Source: an uncultured Pelagibacteraceae bacterium
GTDB lineage: Bacteria; Pseudomonadota; Alphaproteobacteria; Pelagibacterales; Pelagibacteraceae
Direction of reading: 5' to 3'
NCBI GenBank assembly: GCA_902566365.1
Contig: CACFIH010000003.1
Coordinates: forward strand, 84,854-148,853
DNA: 64,000 nucleotides
The notes under the pieces were generated by a model. The model did no database searches. It was not told the origin of the DNA and saw only the letters and a list, made by a program, of their open reading frames with translations. Positions 1-8,539 of this stretch are shown here, one piece after another; positions within the stretch are counted from its first letter, which is position 1; each line of letters starts with the position of its first letter. The translations under genes were made by a program, and so were the position numbers.

Positions 1-1
1 T

Positions 2-475
2 GTGTGGTTGGTCAACGCAAGATTGTATCCAATGACTGTAGCATTGATGCCGTTATTGATGCATAAAAATCAACCAAGATGGAAATATTATCTATCCTGT
101 CATTTTATAGCAGTCTCATCATGGCTTATTATGAAAGATAATTATGAGAATATTAAAAAAGAAGATAGAATAGATTTTTGGATAGGAATAGGTACAGCCA
201 CTTGGTCCGTTGCAATTTTTGCAACAATTATAGGTTTCGTAGCTTCTGATTTTCTAAATAAAGATATGCTCATTGGACTAGCGATAGTTAATCCAATTTA
301 TTTTATATGCATGATGATTGGTGCAATGAAAACAATTCAAATAAGTATTTCAGTTATTTTAGGGACAATTCTTGGACCAGCTTTTTATTTTGTTTCACCT
401 GAATGGTGTATTTTATTTGGTGGATTTATTGCAGGGACTATCGCTTATTTAGTTGGAGAAAAAAATGGCAACTAA
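2..475 (+). CDS. azlC: AzlC-family branched-chain amino acid exporter subunit, 5'-truncated
   Basis: The window opens inside this gene, so the true start is missing and only the C-terminal 157 residues are visible. They hold about four hydrophobic segments and the N-A-R-x-x-Y-P stretch near the start that resembles the conserved AzlC/YgaZ core. The family works with a small AzlD/YgaH partner to export branched-chain amino acids across the inner membrane. The next gene overlaps its end by 11 bases and has AzlD size and topology, which supports the call more than the fragment alone does. The exported substrate is unknown here. Confidence 0.75.
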   Translation: MWLVNARLYPMTVALMPLLMHKNQPRWKYYLSCHFIAVSSWLIMKDNYENIKKEDRIDFWIGIGTATWSVAIFATIIGFVASDFLNKDMLIGLAIVNPIYFICMMIGAMKTIQISISVILGTILGPAFYFVSPEWCILFGGFIAGTIAYLVGEKNGN

Positions 476-788
476 TATAATTATTGTAATTATTGTTACA
501 TCTTTTGCAACATATCTATCTAGATTTTTAGGTGTTGTAAGTGCTGAGAAGATTAAAGAAACCTCGAAGATGTTTAGATGGTTCAATTGTCTTGCTTATT
601 CTACTCTTGCGGCACTGATTGCAAGAATAGTTATTTTTCCTTCAGGAAGTTTGTCTGAAGTAGATTATTCAATTAGATTTATTGTAGTTATATTGTCTGT
701 TGCTATTTTTTACTTAACTAAAAAAAATTTAGTTTACCCAACACTTTTCTCTGCTATCATATTATCACTTTTTAGTAGTTATTTATGA
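465..788 (+). CDS. azlD: AzlD-family small membrane subunit
   Basis: This 107-residue protein is almost entirely hydrophobic, with three to four membrane segments, the size and topology of AzlD/YgaH partners of AzlC. I chose the ATG at 465 because GGAG at 455-458 sits seven bases upstream; an in-frame TTG at 453 is possible but has no ribosome site. The start lies inside the end of azlC and the stop overlaps the start of the next gene, so all three are probably cotranscribed and translationally coupled. The role is inferred from family and context: small subunit of a branched-chain amino acid export complex in the inner membrane. Confidence 0.72.
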   Translation: MATNIIIVIIVTSFATYLSRFLGVVSAEKIKETSKMFRWFNCLAYSTLAALIARIVIFPSGSLSEVDYSIRFIVVILSVAIFYLTKKNLVYPTLFSAIILSLFSSYL

Positions 789-1699
789 TTGAAAAAATTA
801 AGGGATTTGAAATTTATTCAAATAAAATATCTAAAAGAATAATTAATATCGATATTGATGATGAAATACTGAATAAACTTATTTTTCCATTTAAAAAATT
901 TGATATTACTGCGCTTGAATATAAACCATTTACAAGATTTACTATTGCTAAAAGTTTAGATGATCTAAGTGATAACTATTTGTCAAAATTTTTAAATAAA
1001 GTAATTAGAGATAGAAATACTGGCTGCTTTATTATTAAGCCAAAAAAATTAACTCCTAAAATTGATGAGATTTTTTTAGTAAAATTATCAACTGCAATTG
1101 CACATCTAGTAGGTATTCCAAATCATGATGCTATGGCAGGAAAATATTATGCAAGATTTCATGTTAAGCATGAGGATAAAAGTGACTCTTATCTAAGAAA
1201 AGCTTACACAAATATGGATCTTCATACCGATGGAACATATGTTAAAGAAAAAACAGACTGGTTATTAATGTCAAAATTAGAAGAAAAAAATGTTGAGGGT
1301 GGTGAAACAGCAATGCTTCATTTAGATGATTGGGAACATTGCGACGAATTATTTAACGATCCTGTTGCTAAAGAAGATTTTGTTTGGGGTTCACCAAAAA
1401 GCAAAAATATTGATTATAAGGTTGAACATCCTGTTTTTTCTTCTGATAAAAATGGCAAAGCACAGATCTCATATATAGATCAATTTCCTGAACCAAAAAA
1501 TATGAAGCAGGGCGTATTCTTACAAAAATTATCTGATAGTTTAGAAGAAAGCCAAAATAAGGTTATTACTAAACTTCCAGTTGGTTCATCGGTTGTTGCT
1601 AATAATTATTTCTGGCTCCATGGAAGAAAACCATTTAAAGAAAATAAAGATTTAAGTAGAGAGTTATTAAGAATTAGAGGTTCTTTTTTTATTAATTAA
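785..1699 (+). CDS. glaH: CsiD/GlaH-type glutarate 2-hydroxylase (Fe(II)/2-oxoglutarate oxygenase)
   Basis: The 304-residue protein resembles Escherichia coli CsiD/GlaH along its whole length, including the YYARF, SDSYLR, HLDDWEH, YIDQF and FWLHGR blocks. The iron ligands fit as His147 and Asp149 in the LHTDGTY motif and His279 in FWLHGR, and the arginine-rich RELLRIRG tail supplies the 2-oxoglutarate-binding Arg. GlaH hydroxylates glutarate to L-2-hydroxyglutarate in lysine catabolism, coupled to 2-oxoglutarate decarboxylation. The usual partner, L-2-hydroxyglutarate oxidase LhgO, is not in the window. The start overlaps azlD by four bases. Family membership is clear; glutarate as substrate is inferred. 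Confidence 0.85.
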   Translation: MIEKIKGFEIYSNKISKRIINIDIDDEILNKLIFPFKKFDITALEYKPFTRFTIAKSLDDLSDNYLSKFLNKVIRDRNTGCFIIKPKKLTPKIDEIFLVKLSTAIAHLVGIPNHDAMAGKYYARFHVKHEDKSDSYLRKAYTNMDLHTDGTYVKEKTDWLLMSKLEEKNVEGGETAMLHLDDWEHCDELFNDPVAKEDFVWGSPKSKNIDYKVEHPVFSSDKNGKAQISYIDQFPEPKNMKQGVFLQKLSDSLEESQNKVITKLPVGSSVVANNYFWLHGRKPFKENKDLSRELLRIRGSFFIN

Positions 1700-1728
1700 T
1701 ATAAATTATCCTTTATAAAGTATTAGTT

Positions 1729-2496
1729 ATGAAATTAGGTTTTATAGGAACAGGAAAAATATCATCTTCAGTTATAACTGGAATATGTGGTTCATCTATA
1801 AAGTATAGTAAAATATATGTATCTTCTCGAAATAGTAAAATTGCGAAAGGGTTAAAAAAAAAATTTAAAAGAATTTCAATTGAAAAAGATAACCAAAAAA
1901 TAGTTGATAATTCTAATTGGATCTTTCTTGCAGTGACACCTACGGTAGGTGAAAAAATAATTAAAAATTTAAAATTTAGATCAAATCAAACAATAGTGAG
2001 TTTTATTTCAACTATTACAATTCTAGAATTAAAAAAGATGATCAAAACTAAAGTTGATATTGTTAGAGCTATTCCATTACCACCAATATCTCTAAAAAAA
2101 GGACCTGTACCAATTTGTCCTCCAAATAAAAAGGTAAAAAATTTTTTTGATAAAATTGGTTCTACTGTTGAAATTAAAAATGAAAAACTTTCTATTAATT
2201 TTTGGTCAACATCAGGAATGATGGCATCTTATTATGAAATATTGAAAGTTATGAGTGAATGGTTAGTTAAAAGAGGTATTAAAAGATCAGATGCTCAAAA
2301 ATATATAACAACATTATTTTTAGCTCTATCTGAAGATGCAGTAGTAAATTCAAAAAAAGAATTAAAATATTTAGTAAAAGAATCACAAACACCCAAGGGA
2401 TTAAATGAACAAGGTTTAAAAGAAATGACCAAAGAAGGAGTTTATAAATCTTTAATAAACACTTTAGACAGAATTCATAAAAGACTAAACAAGTAA
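1729..2496 (+). CDS. Pyrroline-5-carboxylate reductase-like NAD(P)-dependent protein
   Basis: The 255-residue protein begins with a Rossmann dinucleotide motif (GFIGTGKISSS, residues 4-14) and ends with the helical dimerisation domain of the ProC family. Near residue 220 the family's TSPGGTT-type catalytic loop is present in altered form as ESQTPKGLNEQGL. ProC reduces 1-pyrroline-5-carboxylate to proline. The divergence of the loop and the neighbours (GlaH and a Liv-type transporter rather than proA/proB) leave room for a different cyclic imine or ketimine substrate. The gap to livG is three bases, so they share an operon. Confidence 0.7.
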   Translation: MKLGFIGTGKISSSVITGICGSSIKYSKIYVSSRNSKIAKGLKKKFKRISIEKDNQKIVDNSNWIFLAVTPTVGEKIIKNLKFRSNQTIVSFISTITILELKKMIKTKVDIVRAIPLPPISLKKGPVPICPPNKKVKNFFDKIGSTVEIKNEKLSINFWSTSGMMASYYEILKVMSEWLVKRGIKRSDAQKYITTLFLALSEDAVVNSKKELKYLVKESQTPKGLNEQGLKEMTKEGVYKSLINTLDRIHKRLNK

Positions 2497-2499
2497 TTA

Positions 2500-3285
2500 A
2501 TGTCTGAAAATATTTTAGAAATTAACAATTTATCAAAATATTTTGGAGGACTAGCAGCAGTATCAGAATGTTCTCTTAAAGTTAAAAAAGGAACTATCAC
2601 AGGTATTATTGGACCTAATGGCTCAGGTAAAACTACTTTATTTAACTTAATTGCAGGAAATTTAAAATCTTCTACTGGAAAAGTTTTATTTAATAATGAA
2701 GATATTACTGACGTTCCATCATATGAATTATTTTCAAAAGGATTACTTAGAACTTTCCAAATAGCTCATGAATTTACAAATTTATCTGTTTTAGAAAACT
2801 TAATGATGGTTCCAGGAAATCAATCAGGAGAAAAATTAATAAATGCTTTGTTAAAACCTTCACTTGTTGCAAAAGAGGAGAGTCAAATTAAAGAAAAGGC
2901 AATGGAGGTTGTTAATTTTCTTAATCTTAGTCATTTAAAAAATGAATTAGCAGGAAATTTATCTGGCGGACAAAAAAAATTGTTAGAACTTGGTCGAACA
3001 ATGATGGTTGATGCAAAATTAGTTTTGTTAGACGAGGTAGGCGCGGGTGTTAATAGAACTTTACTGAAGGATCTTGGAACAGCCATTGAGAAGCTTAATA
3101 AAGAAAAAGGTTACACTTTTTGTATGATTGAACATGATATGGATTTTATAGGAAGATTATGTGATCCAGTAATTGTAATGGCAGAAGGCTCAGTTCTTTT
3201 CGAAGGCTCAGTTGAGGATGCAAAAAAAGATGAAAAAGTTATTGAGAGTTATTTAGGTAGAGGTTCGAAATTAAAGGATAATTAA
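2500..3285 (+). CDS. livG: Branched-chain-type amino acid ABC transporter ATPase, LivG-like
   Basis: A 261-residue ABC ATPase. Walker A is GPNGSGKT at 38-45, the Q-loop Gln is near 87, the LSGGQ signature is at 154-158 and Walker B LVLLDE is at 174-179. The extra segment between Walker A and the signature and the C-terminal stretch are typical of LivG rather than LivF. It powers import of amino acids or related compounds from the cytoplasmic face of the inner membrane with the paired ATPase and two permeases that follow. A one-base gap separates it from livF. Confidence 0.88.
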   Translation: MSENILEINNLSKYFGGLAAVSECSLKVKKGTITGIIGPNGSGKTTLFNLIAGNLKSSTGKVLFNNEDITDVPSYELFSKGLLRTFQIAHEFTNLSVLENLMMVPGNQSGEKLINALLKPSLVAKEESQIKEKAMEVVNFLNLSHLKNELAGNLSGGQKKLLELGRTMMVDAKLVLLDEVGAGVNRTLLKDLGTAIEKLNKEKGYTFCMIEHDMDFIGRLCDPVIVMAEGSVLFEGSVEDAKKDEKVIESYLGRGSKLKDN

Positions 3286-3286
3286 A

Positions 3287-3994
3287 ATGGCATTTTTTGA
3301 AGGTAATAACATGACTGGTGGGTATGGTAATGGACCAGATATAATTAATTCATGCTCTGTAAATGTTGAGAGAGGAGAAATAGTATCAATCCTCGGACCT
3401 AATGGAGCTGGAAAATCTACAGTAATGAGAGCAATGTTAGGTTTGTTAAATCTAAAATCAGGCTCAGTAATTATTAATGGAAAAGATATTTCAAAACTTT
3501 CTCCACAAGACAGAGTAAAAGAAGGTATTTCATTTGTTCCACAAACAAAAAATGTTTTTGCAGGTATGACAGTACAAGAAAACTTAGAGATGGGTGCATT
3601 CCTAATTAATACTGAATTTAAAGAAACAATAGATGAAATTTTTAATTTGTTTCCAATTCTCAAAGAAAAAAACAATCAAATGGTTGGTGAGTTATCCGGT
3701 GGGCAAAGACAACAGGTAGCATTAGGTAGGGCACTCATGATCAAGCCTTCAGTATTAATGTTGGATGAACCAACTGCAGGTGTATCACCTATTGTGATGG
3801 ATGAACTATTTGATCATATTGTAAAAGTGAAAAGAACTAATGTAGCGATTTTAATGGTTGAGCAAAATGCAAAACAAGCATTAAGTATTTCTGATAGAGG
3901 ATATGTTTTGGTAACTGGTGAGAACCGGCACTCTGGTACTGGAAAAGAATTATTAGAAGATCCAAGAGTAAGAAGCTCTTTTTTAGGTGGTTAG
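3287..3994 (+). CDS. livF: Branched-chain-type amino acid ABC transporter ATPase, LivF-like
   Basis: A 235-residue ABC ATPase of LivF length. Walker A is GPNGAGKS at 37-44, the signature LSGGQ is at 136-140 and Walker B VLMLDE is at 156-161, followed by PTAGVSP, a LivF-typical D-loop. It forms the second nucleotide-binding subunit with the upstream LivG-like protein. Its stop codon lies one base before the permease start. The substrate cannot be read from the ATPase. Confidence 0.88.
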   Translation: MAFFEGNNMTGGYGNGPDIINSCSVNVERGEIVSILGPNGAGKSTVMRAMLGLLNLKSGSVIINGKDISKLSPQDRVKEGISFVPQTKNVFAGMTVQENLEMGAFLINTEFKETIDEIFNLFPILKEKNNQMVGELSGGQRQQVALGRALMIKPSVLMLDEPTAGVSPIVMDELFDHIVKVKRTNVAILMVEQNAKQALSISDRGYVLVTGENRHSGTGKELLEDPRVRSSFLGG

Positions 3995-3995
3995 T

Positions 3996-5006
3996 ATGGA
4001 TTTTGTAAATGCAATTATACTTTTATTAAATTATATTTTTGTTCCAGCTTTAGCATATGGATCTCAATTGGCACTTGGTGCAATTTTTGTAACTTTAATC
4101 TATGGAATTTTACGATTTGCAAACTTTGCTACAGGAGACATGATGTCATTCGGAACAATGTTTGTAATCCTATTCACTTGGTATTTTCAATCTGTTGGAA
4201 TTAGTCTTGGAGTTTTTCCCACAGCTCTTTTAGCCATTCCTTTTGCTGTTATTTTTATGGTTGGTTACATGTTAATAATTGATAAATTTGTATTTAAATA
4301 TTACCGAGCAAAAAAAAGCCCCCCTGTACAATTAGCAATGGTAAGTATTGGAGTAATGTTTGTTACTCAAGCAGTGGTCCGTATAATTATTGGACCCTCT
4401 GATAGAAGATTTTTTGATGGAGAAAAATTTTTGATTAAAGCAGGTGAATTTAAAGAAATGACAGGACTTAACGAGGGTCTAGCGATAAAATCTACTCAAG
4501 TAATTACAATTATTATTACATTGATTTTAGTTTCAACTTTGTTTTGGTTTTTAAACAAAACTAAGACAGGAAAAAGTATGAGAGCGTATTCTGATAACGA
4601 AGATTTGGCATTATTATCAGGTATTGATCCAAAAAAAATTGTTATGACAACTTGGGTTATAGCAGGTATTCTCGCTACTATTGGTGGTGCTTTATATGGT
4701 TTAGATAAAAGTTTCAAACCATTTACCTACTTTAATAATATGCTGCCAATATTTGCAGCAGCTATAGTGGGAGGCATTGGCAATCCATTTGGTGCCTTTC
4801 TAGGAGGATATGTAATTGCTTTCTCTGAAATATTATTAACTTACGCTTATAGAAAATTTTTCATGTATGTCTTACCTGAAAGTATGGAGCCAGATGGTTT
4901 AGTTCAATTGCTTTCTACAGATTACAAATTTGCAGTATCTTTTTCAATACTAGTAATTGTATTACTCTATCGACCATCAGGAATATTTAAAGGAAAAGTA
5001 TTGTGA
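3996..5006 (+). CDS. livH: Branched-chain-type amino acid ABC permease, LivH-like
   Basis: A polytopic inner-membrane protein of 336 residues with the LivH pattern: an early ALGAIFVTLIYGILRFANFA block and a late AAAIVGGIGNPFGAFLGG block, the EAA-like region that contacts the ATPases. I chose ATG 3996 over an in-frame GTG at 3987, which lies inside livF; an AGGTGG stretch just upstream can act as ribosome site. The end overlaps livM by four bases. It forms the translocation channel with LivM. Confidence 0.87.
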   Translation: MDFVNAIILLLNYIFVPALAYGSQLALGAIFVTLIYGILRFANFATGDMMSFGTMFVILFTWYFQSVGISLGVFPTALLAIPFAVIFMVGYMLIIDKFVFKYYRAKKSPPVQLAMVSIGVMFVTQAVVRIIIGPSDRRFFDGEKFLIKAGEFKEMTGLNEGLAIKSTQVITIIITLILVSTLFWFLNKTKTGKSMRAYSDNEDLALLSGIDPKKIVMTTWVIAGILATIGGALYGLDKSFKPFTYFNNMLPIFAAAIVGGIGNPFGAFLGGYVIAFSEILLTYAYRKFFMYVLPESMEPDGLVQLLSTDYKFAVSFSILVIVLLYRPSGIFKGKVL

Positions 5007-6373
5007 GAAAAAATTTAGATGTAATTGCTGCATACAGTATAATGATGGGGTTAATTATACTTGTTGGTATATTCCAGTCTTGGAACATTGCTCTTTCAAT
5101 ATTTAATCTTTGTCTTATTTCAGCAGTGATGACAATGGGTGCTAATATTCAATGGGGTTATGCTGGTCTTATTAACTTTGGGATAATGGGTTTTACAGCT
5201 TTAGGTGGTTTGGCAGTTGTCTTAATTTCAGTAGATCCAGTTCAAGAAGCTTGGAGTGCAGGTGGATCTAATATTCTATTTAGTCTTGTTCTAATAATAG
5301 CAATGGTATTGGCTGTAAGATACATATTAAAAAATTATAAGAAATCGAATAATAGAACTTACATTGTAGCTGCCATTATAATTTTAGGAATAATTATCAT
5401 AAGATTTATTTCAGAGCCCGGAATTGAGGCAATTGAAGATGTAGAGCCAGCAAAAACTGGTTTTCTTGGTGGATTAGGTCTTCCAATTATTTTTTCTTGG
5501 GTTGTTGGAGCCTTTTTTGCAGGTGGATTAGCTTTTGTTATAGGAAAAGTAGCCTTAGGATTAAGAGCTGATTATTTAGCTATAGCAACTTTGCTGATAT
5601 CAGAGATTGTTATCGCAATTATAAAACATGAGGATTGGTTAACAAGAGGTGTAAAAAATGTAATTGGACTTAAAAGACCTGCGCCCTATGAGGTGAATTT
5701 ACAACAAACAGATTGGTTTATAAATTTAGTTGAAATATTTAACTCTGGTAAATTGAGTTTAATTTCTGATTTAGCTGAAAGACAAGCGGCTTTAAATCAA
5801 CTTGTAATCGAGGGATCATCAGTTTTTGTAAAACTTTGTTACTCTGGATTATTTTTAGTTGTAGTAATTATTTTATTAATCTTAACTCAAAAGGCTCTTT
5901 ACTCTCCTTGGGGAAGAATGATGAGAGCAATTAGGGATAATGAAGAAGCAGCTAATGCAATGGGTAAAAATGTAGTTAAACAACACTTATTAATTTTTGT
6001 TTTAGGTTCAGCCATTGTTGGTATTGCAGGCGCAATGTTAGTTACACAAGATGGGTTATTTACACCAGGGAGTTATAGACCTTTGAGATATACTTTTTTG
6101 ATTTGGGTAATGGTTATTATCGGTGGAAGCGGAAATAACTTCGGTGCAATTCTTGGAGGTTTTGTTGTTTGGTTCTTATGGATTGAGGCGGCACCGATTG
6201 GTCTTTACTTGATCAATTTAACTACTGCCGGACTAGATGATACACACTTTTTAAAAGTACACTTAATCGAAAGTGTTCCATATTTTAGATTTTTAATGAT
6301 GGGAGTAGGTCTTTTGATAATAATGAGATATAGACCAAAAGGTATACTTCCTGAAAAAATAGAAATAAAATAA
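5003..6373 (+). CDS. livM: Branched-chain-type amino acid ABC permease, LivM-like
   Basis: The 456-residue polytopic permease has the LivM-typical GYAGLINFGIMGF block near residue 53, a central LGLRADYLAIATLLISEI block, and a late VMVIIGGSGNNFGAILGG ATPase-contact block. It starts with GTG at 5003 inside the end of livH. It is longer than many LivM proteins because of extra loops, including an extended loop around residues 225-265. Together with livGFH it makes a full transporter; the periplasmic binding protein is encoded convergently just downstream. Confidence 0.87.
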   Translation: MRKNLDVIAAYSIMMGLIILVGIFQSWNIALSIFNLCLISAVMTMGANIQWGYAGLINFGIMGFTALGGLAVVLISVDPVQEAWSAGGSNILFSLVLIIAMVLAVRYILKNYKKSNNRTYIVAAIIILGIIIIRFISEPGIEAIEDVEPAKTGFLGGLGLPIIFSWVVGAFFAGGLAFVIGKVALGLRADYLAIATLLISEIVIAIIKHEDWLTRGVKNVIGLKRPAPYEVNLQQTDWFINLVEIFNSGKLSLISDLAERQAALNQLVIEGSSVFVKLCYSGLFLVVVIILLILTQKALYSPWGRMMRAIRDNEEAANAMGKNVVKQHLLIFVLGSAIVGIAGAMLVTQDGLFTPGSYRPLRYTFLIWVMVIIGGSGNNFGAILGGFVVWFLWIEAAPIGLYLINLTTAGLDDTHFLKVHLIESVPYFRFLMMGVGLLIIMRYRPKGILPEKIEIK

Positions 6374-6377
6374 AATT

Positions 6378-6449
6378 ATGAAATATATTATTACAGGTGC
6401 TGCTATTGCTTGGGCCTTATATATGGCAGATAAATATTTATTCTTTTAA
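6378..6449 (+). CDS. Candidate 23-residue membrane micro-peptide
   Basis: An ATG four bases after livM opens a 23-codon frame for MKYIITGAAIAWALYMADKY plus Leu-Phe-Phe. It has a charged start, a hydrophobic middle able to span a membrane and an aromatic end. It stops directly before the terminator hairpin, so it fills the space between livM and the terminator exactly. There is no clear ribosome site, but translation could be coupled to livM. No family is recognised; conservation of the peptide in related genomes would be needed to call it real. Confidence 0.35.
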   Translation: MKYIITGAAIAWALYMADKYLFF

Positions 6450-6452
6450 AAA

Positions 6453-6482
6453 AAACCCCCAACAAATTAATGCCGGGGGTTT
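6453..6482 (-). terminator. Rho-independent terminator between convergent livM and livJ
   Basis: The arms AAACCCCC (6453-6460) and GGGGGTTT (6475-6482) enclose a 14-base loop. Read leftward, the stem is followed by a run of U from the A-run at 6448-6455, so it fits best as the terminator of livJ. Rightward it may also stop livM transcripts, although the U-run there is weak. Confidence 0.82.
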
Positions 6483-6499
6483 GAATTTTAAGAAAAAAA

Positions 6500-7684
6500 T
6501 TATCTTTGTTTCTTAGTTTTGAATTTTCCACCTTTAACTTCTTGTTCTAAGAAAGAACCTTCAGCTTCACCAACGCTAGTAAAAGTAACTCCAGTTGCAC
6601 CTTCGTAGTCAACTTTTTTACCTTTAGCTAATAAATCTAAACCTTTTTTAAGCTCACCTGGATAAATTTTTGTTCCAGGTCCATTAGCAACATCCATTAC
6701 ATTTTTTGCAATTGATGCTCTATCAGCTGAATTACCTGCTTGGATTGCTAAAACAATTAAAGCGGCCGCATCATAAGATTCACCTGTGTAAGGACCAGAG
6801 CTATCTATACCAGCAGCACTTGCTACTTTACCAAATACACCAGCACCTTTACCAGTTGAACCTGGCATTGAACCAAAAGATTTTTTCAAGTCTTTTCCAA
6901 ATGTATCCACTAAAGACTGACCGATCATACCATCAGATAAAATAAATTTATCAAATGCACCAGAATCTAAAGAAGCTTGGATAATTCCTTTACCACCTTG
7001 GTCTAGGTATCCAATAACAGCTACTGCATCACCACCTGCTGAAGCAAGAGTTGCTACCTCAGAAGAATAGTCTGCTTTTCCATCTTCGTGGGCAGTTACT
7101 GTAGTAACTTTAATACCATGAGCCTCAACAGCTGCTTTGTAAACATCTGCTAAACCTTTTCCATAGTCATTGTTTGTATAAGTGATTGCAACACTTTTAA
7201 CTTTTCTATCTTTAGTAATATCAGCTAAAATTTGACCACCTCTAGCATCAGAAGGAGCAGTCCTAAAGAAATATCCCTTATCATCTAAAGTAGTTAATCC
7301 TGGTGATGTTGCTGATGGCGATATCATTACTACACCATTTGGTACAGCAACATTCGAAGCTATTGCACCAGTTACACCTGAACAATCAGCACCCATAATT
7401 GCTACTACACCTTGTGAAATAACACCTTCAGCAGCTGCTGTTGCTGCTGCAGAGTCAACACATGTTGAGTCTGCTCTTATTACTGAAATTTTTTCTCCAC
7501 CTAATAACGAACCGGAGTCAGAAGCTTCTTTAAACGCAAGCTCAGCTGAAGCAGCCATTGCAGGTGTAAGAGATTCAATAGGTCCAGTAAAACCTAAAAT
7601 TATACCCATTTTAATTTCTGCAAAAACATTTGTTGTAAAAGTCGAAACAATAATAAATGCAGCTACTAGTAATCTTTTCATCAT
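6500..7684 (-). CDS. livJ: Branched-chain-type amino acid ABC transporter substrate-binding protein
   Basis: The 394-residue protein has an N-terminal signal peptide (MMKRLLVAAFIIVSTF, cleaved after NVFA) and then the periplasmic-binding type-1 fold: IKMGIILGFTGPIESL at the start and AAAEGVISQGVVAIMG, TYTNNDYGKG and SYDAAALIVLAI blocks further on. Two ATG codons are adjacent; the second (7681) has better spacing from GAGG. It captures the ligand in the periplasm for livGFHM, which is transcribed towards it from the other strand. Having the binding protein on its own promoter allows it to be made in excess over the permease. Ligand class is not resolved. Confidence 0.88.
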   Translation of the reverse strand: MMKRLLVAAFIIVSTFTTNVFAEIKMGIILGFTGPIESLTPAMAASAELAFKEASDSGSLLGGEKISVIRADSTCVDSAAATAAAEGVISQGVVAIMGADCSGVTGAIASNVAVPNGVVMISPSATSPGLTTLDDKGYFFRTAPSDARGGQILADITKDRKVKSVAITYTNNDYGKGLADVYKAAVEAHGIKVTTVTAHEDGKADYSSEVATLASAGGDAVAVIGYLDQGGKGIIQASLDSGAFDKFILSDGMIGQSLVDTFGKDLKKSFGSMPGSTGKGAGVFGKVASAAGIDSSGPYTGESYDAAALIVLAIQAGNSADRASIAKNVMDVANGPGTKIYPGELKKGLDLLAKGKKVDYEGATGVTFTSVGEAEGSFLEQEVKGGKFKTKKQR

Positions 7685-7724
7685 TTTCCTCTATTTGTTA
7701 ACAATTTATAAAAGAATAAATTAA

Positions 7725-7761
7725 ATATAATTTGCAAAGATTTTCAACAAGCAAATTATAT
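7725..7761. promoter_or_regulatory. 11-bp perfect inverted repeat between divergent livJ and EutA-like gene
   Basis: ATATAATTTGC at 7725-7735 is exactly inverted as GCAAATTATAT at 7751-7761 around a 15-base centre. Each arm carries a TATAAT-like hexamer pointing inward on its own strand. The repeat sits in the 106-base gap that must hold both promoters, so it could be an operator for both or overlapping -10 boxes. No well-placed -35 boxes were found. Confidence 0.5.
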
Positions 7762-7790
7762 CATTTTGTAGTAACTTTGATTAATAAATA

Positions 7791-8537
7791 ATGAAATCAA
7801 ATAAAATAGAGCCAAAATTTGTCACAAAATTTAATCCTAGAATTGGTTTGATTGCTTTAGCGACTGATTTCATGATTGAAAAAGATTTTATTAAAATAAT
7901 TAAAGATAAAGAGATAGATTTTTTTGTTAACAGAATTGAATGCTACAATCCATTAACTAAAGAAAATTTAATAAAAATGTCAGAAGAGGTAACTAAGGTT
8001 ACAAGTGATATTTTACCAAATGAGGAAATCGACTGTGTAGTTTATGGATGTACCTCAGGAACAATAGCTGCTGGATTTGAGTTAATTGAAAAAAAAGTTA
8101 AAGCGGCAAAACCAAAAGCTGAATTAATAACACCTAGTTCAGCAACAATTAAAGCATTAAAAAAATTAAATGTAAAAAAATTAGCCATCTTTACTCCTTA
8201 TAGTAAAACATTAAATCAGGAGATTATGGATTTTTTTAGAAATGAAAAATTTGATGTCGTATCTAATTCATATTTAGATATTTCAGCTGACTATGATATT
8301 GGAAAAGTAGACCAGGATTTTTTATTTGAAACTCTATCTAAAATGGAAATTATTGATGCCGATGCTTTATTCATTTCATGTACGGCTTTACCTGTCCTTG
8401 ATATATTAGAAAAATTAGAAAAAAAACTAAATAAACCTGTTTTATCAAGTAATCAAGCTTTGATATGGGACACTTTAGAAAAGATAGGCAAAAATAAAAA
8501 TATTAAAGGTTTTGGAAAATTATTCTCAAATACTTGA
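7791..8537 (+). CDS. Asp/Glu racemase superfamily protein, EutA/maleate isomerase-like
   Basis: A 248-residue protein of the two-domain Asp/Glu racemase, arylmalonate decarboxylase and maleate isomerase superfamily. Two catalytic cysteines sit in VVYGCTSGT (Cys87) and LFISCTALP (Cys197), the pseudo-symmetric positions used for proton transfer. The spacing is closer to maleate isomerase/EutA-type proteins than to aspartate racemase. EutA-type proteins occur in ectoine-utilisation clusters, and the next gene resembles ectoine hydrolase, which agrees. The substrate is not established. The stop codon lies three bases before the next ATG. Confidence 0.72.
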   Translation: MKSNKIEPKFVTKFNPRIGLIALATDFMIEKDFIKIIKDKEIDFFVNRIECYNPLTKENLIKMSEEVTKVTSDILPNEEIDCVVYGCTSGTIAAGFELIEKKVKAAKPKAELITPSSATIKALKKLNVKKLAIFTPYSKTLNQEIMDFFRNEKFDVVSNSYLDISADYDIGKVDQDFLFETLSKMEIIDADALFISCTALPVLDILEKLEKKLNKPVLSSNQALIWDTLEKIGKNKNIKGFGKLFSNT

Positions 8538-8539
8538 TC

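Noticed and set aside
3271..3675. 134-codon minus-strand frame opposite livF
   Set aside because: The ABC ATPase on the plus strand has all motifs; the opposite frame is Pro/Ile/Phe-rich as expected from a reversed coding strand.
6706..6945. Gln/Leu-rich plus-strand frame inside livJ
   Set aside because: Repetitive Leu-Gln-Tyr content comes from complementing Ala and Asp codons of livJ; no start signal.
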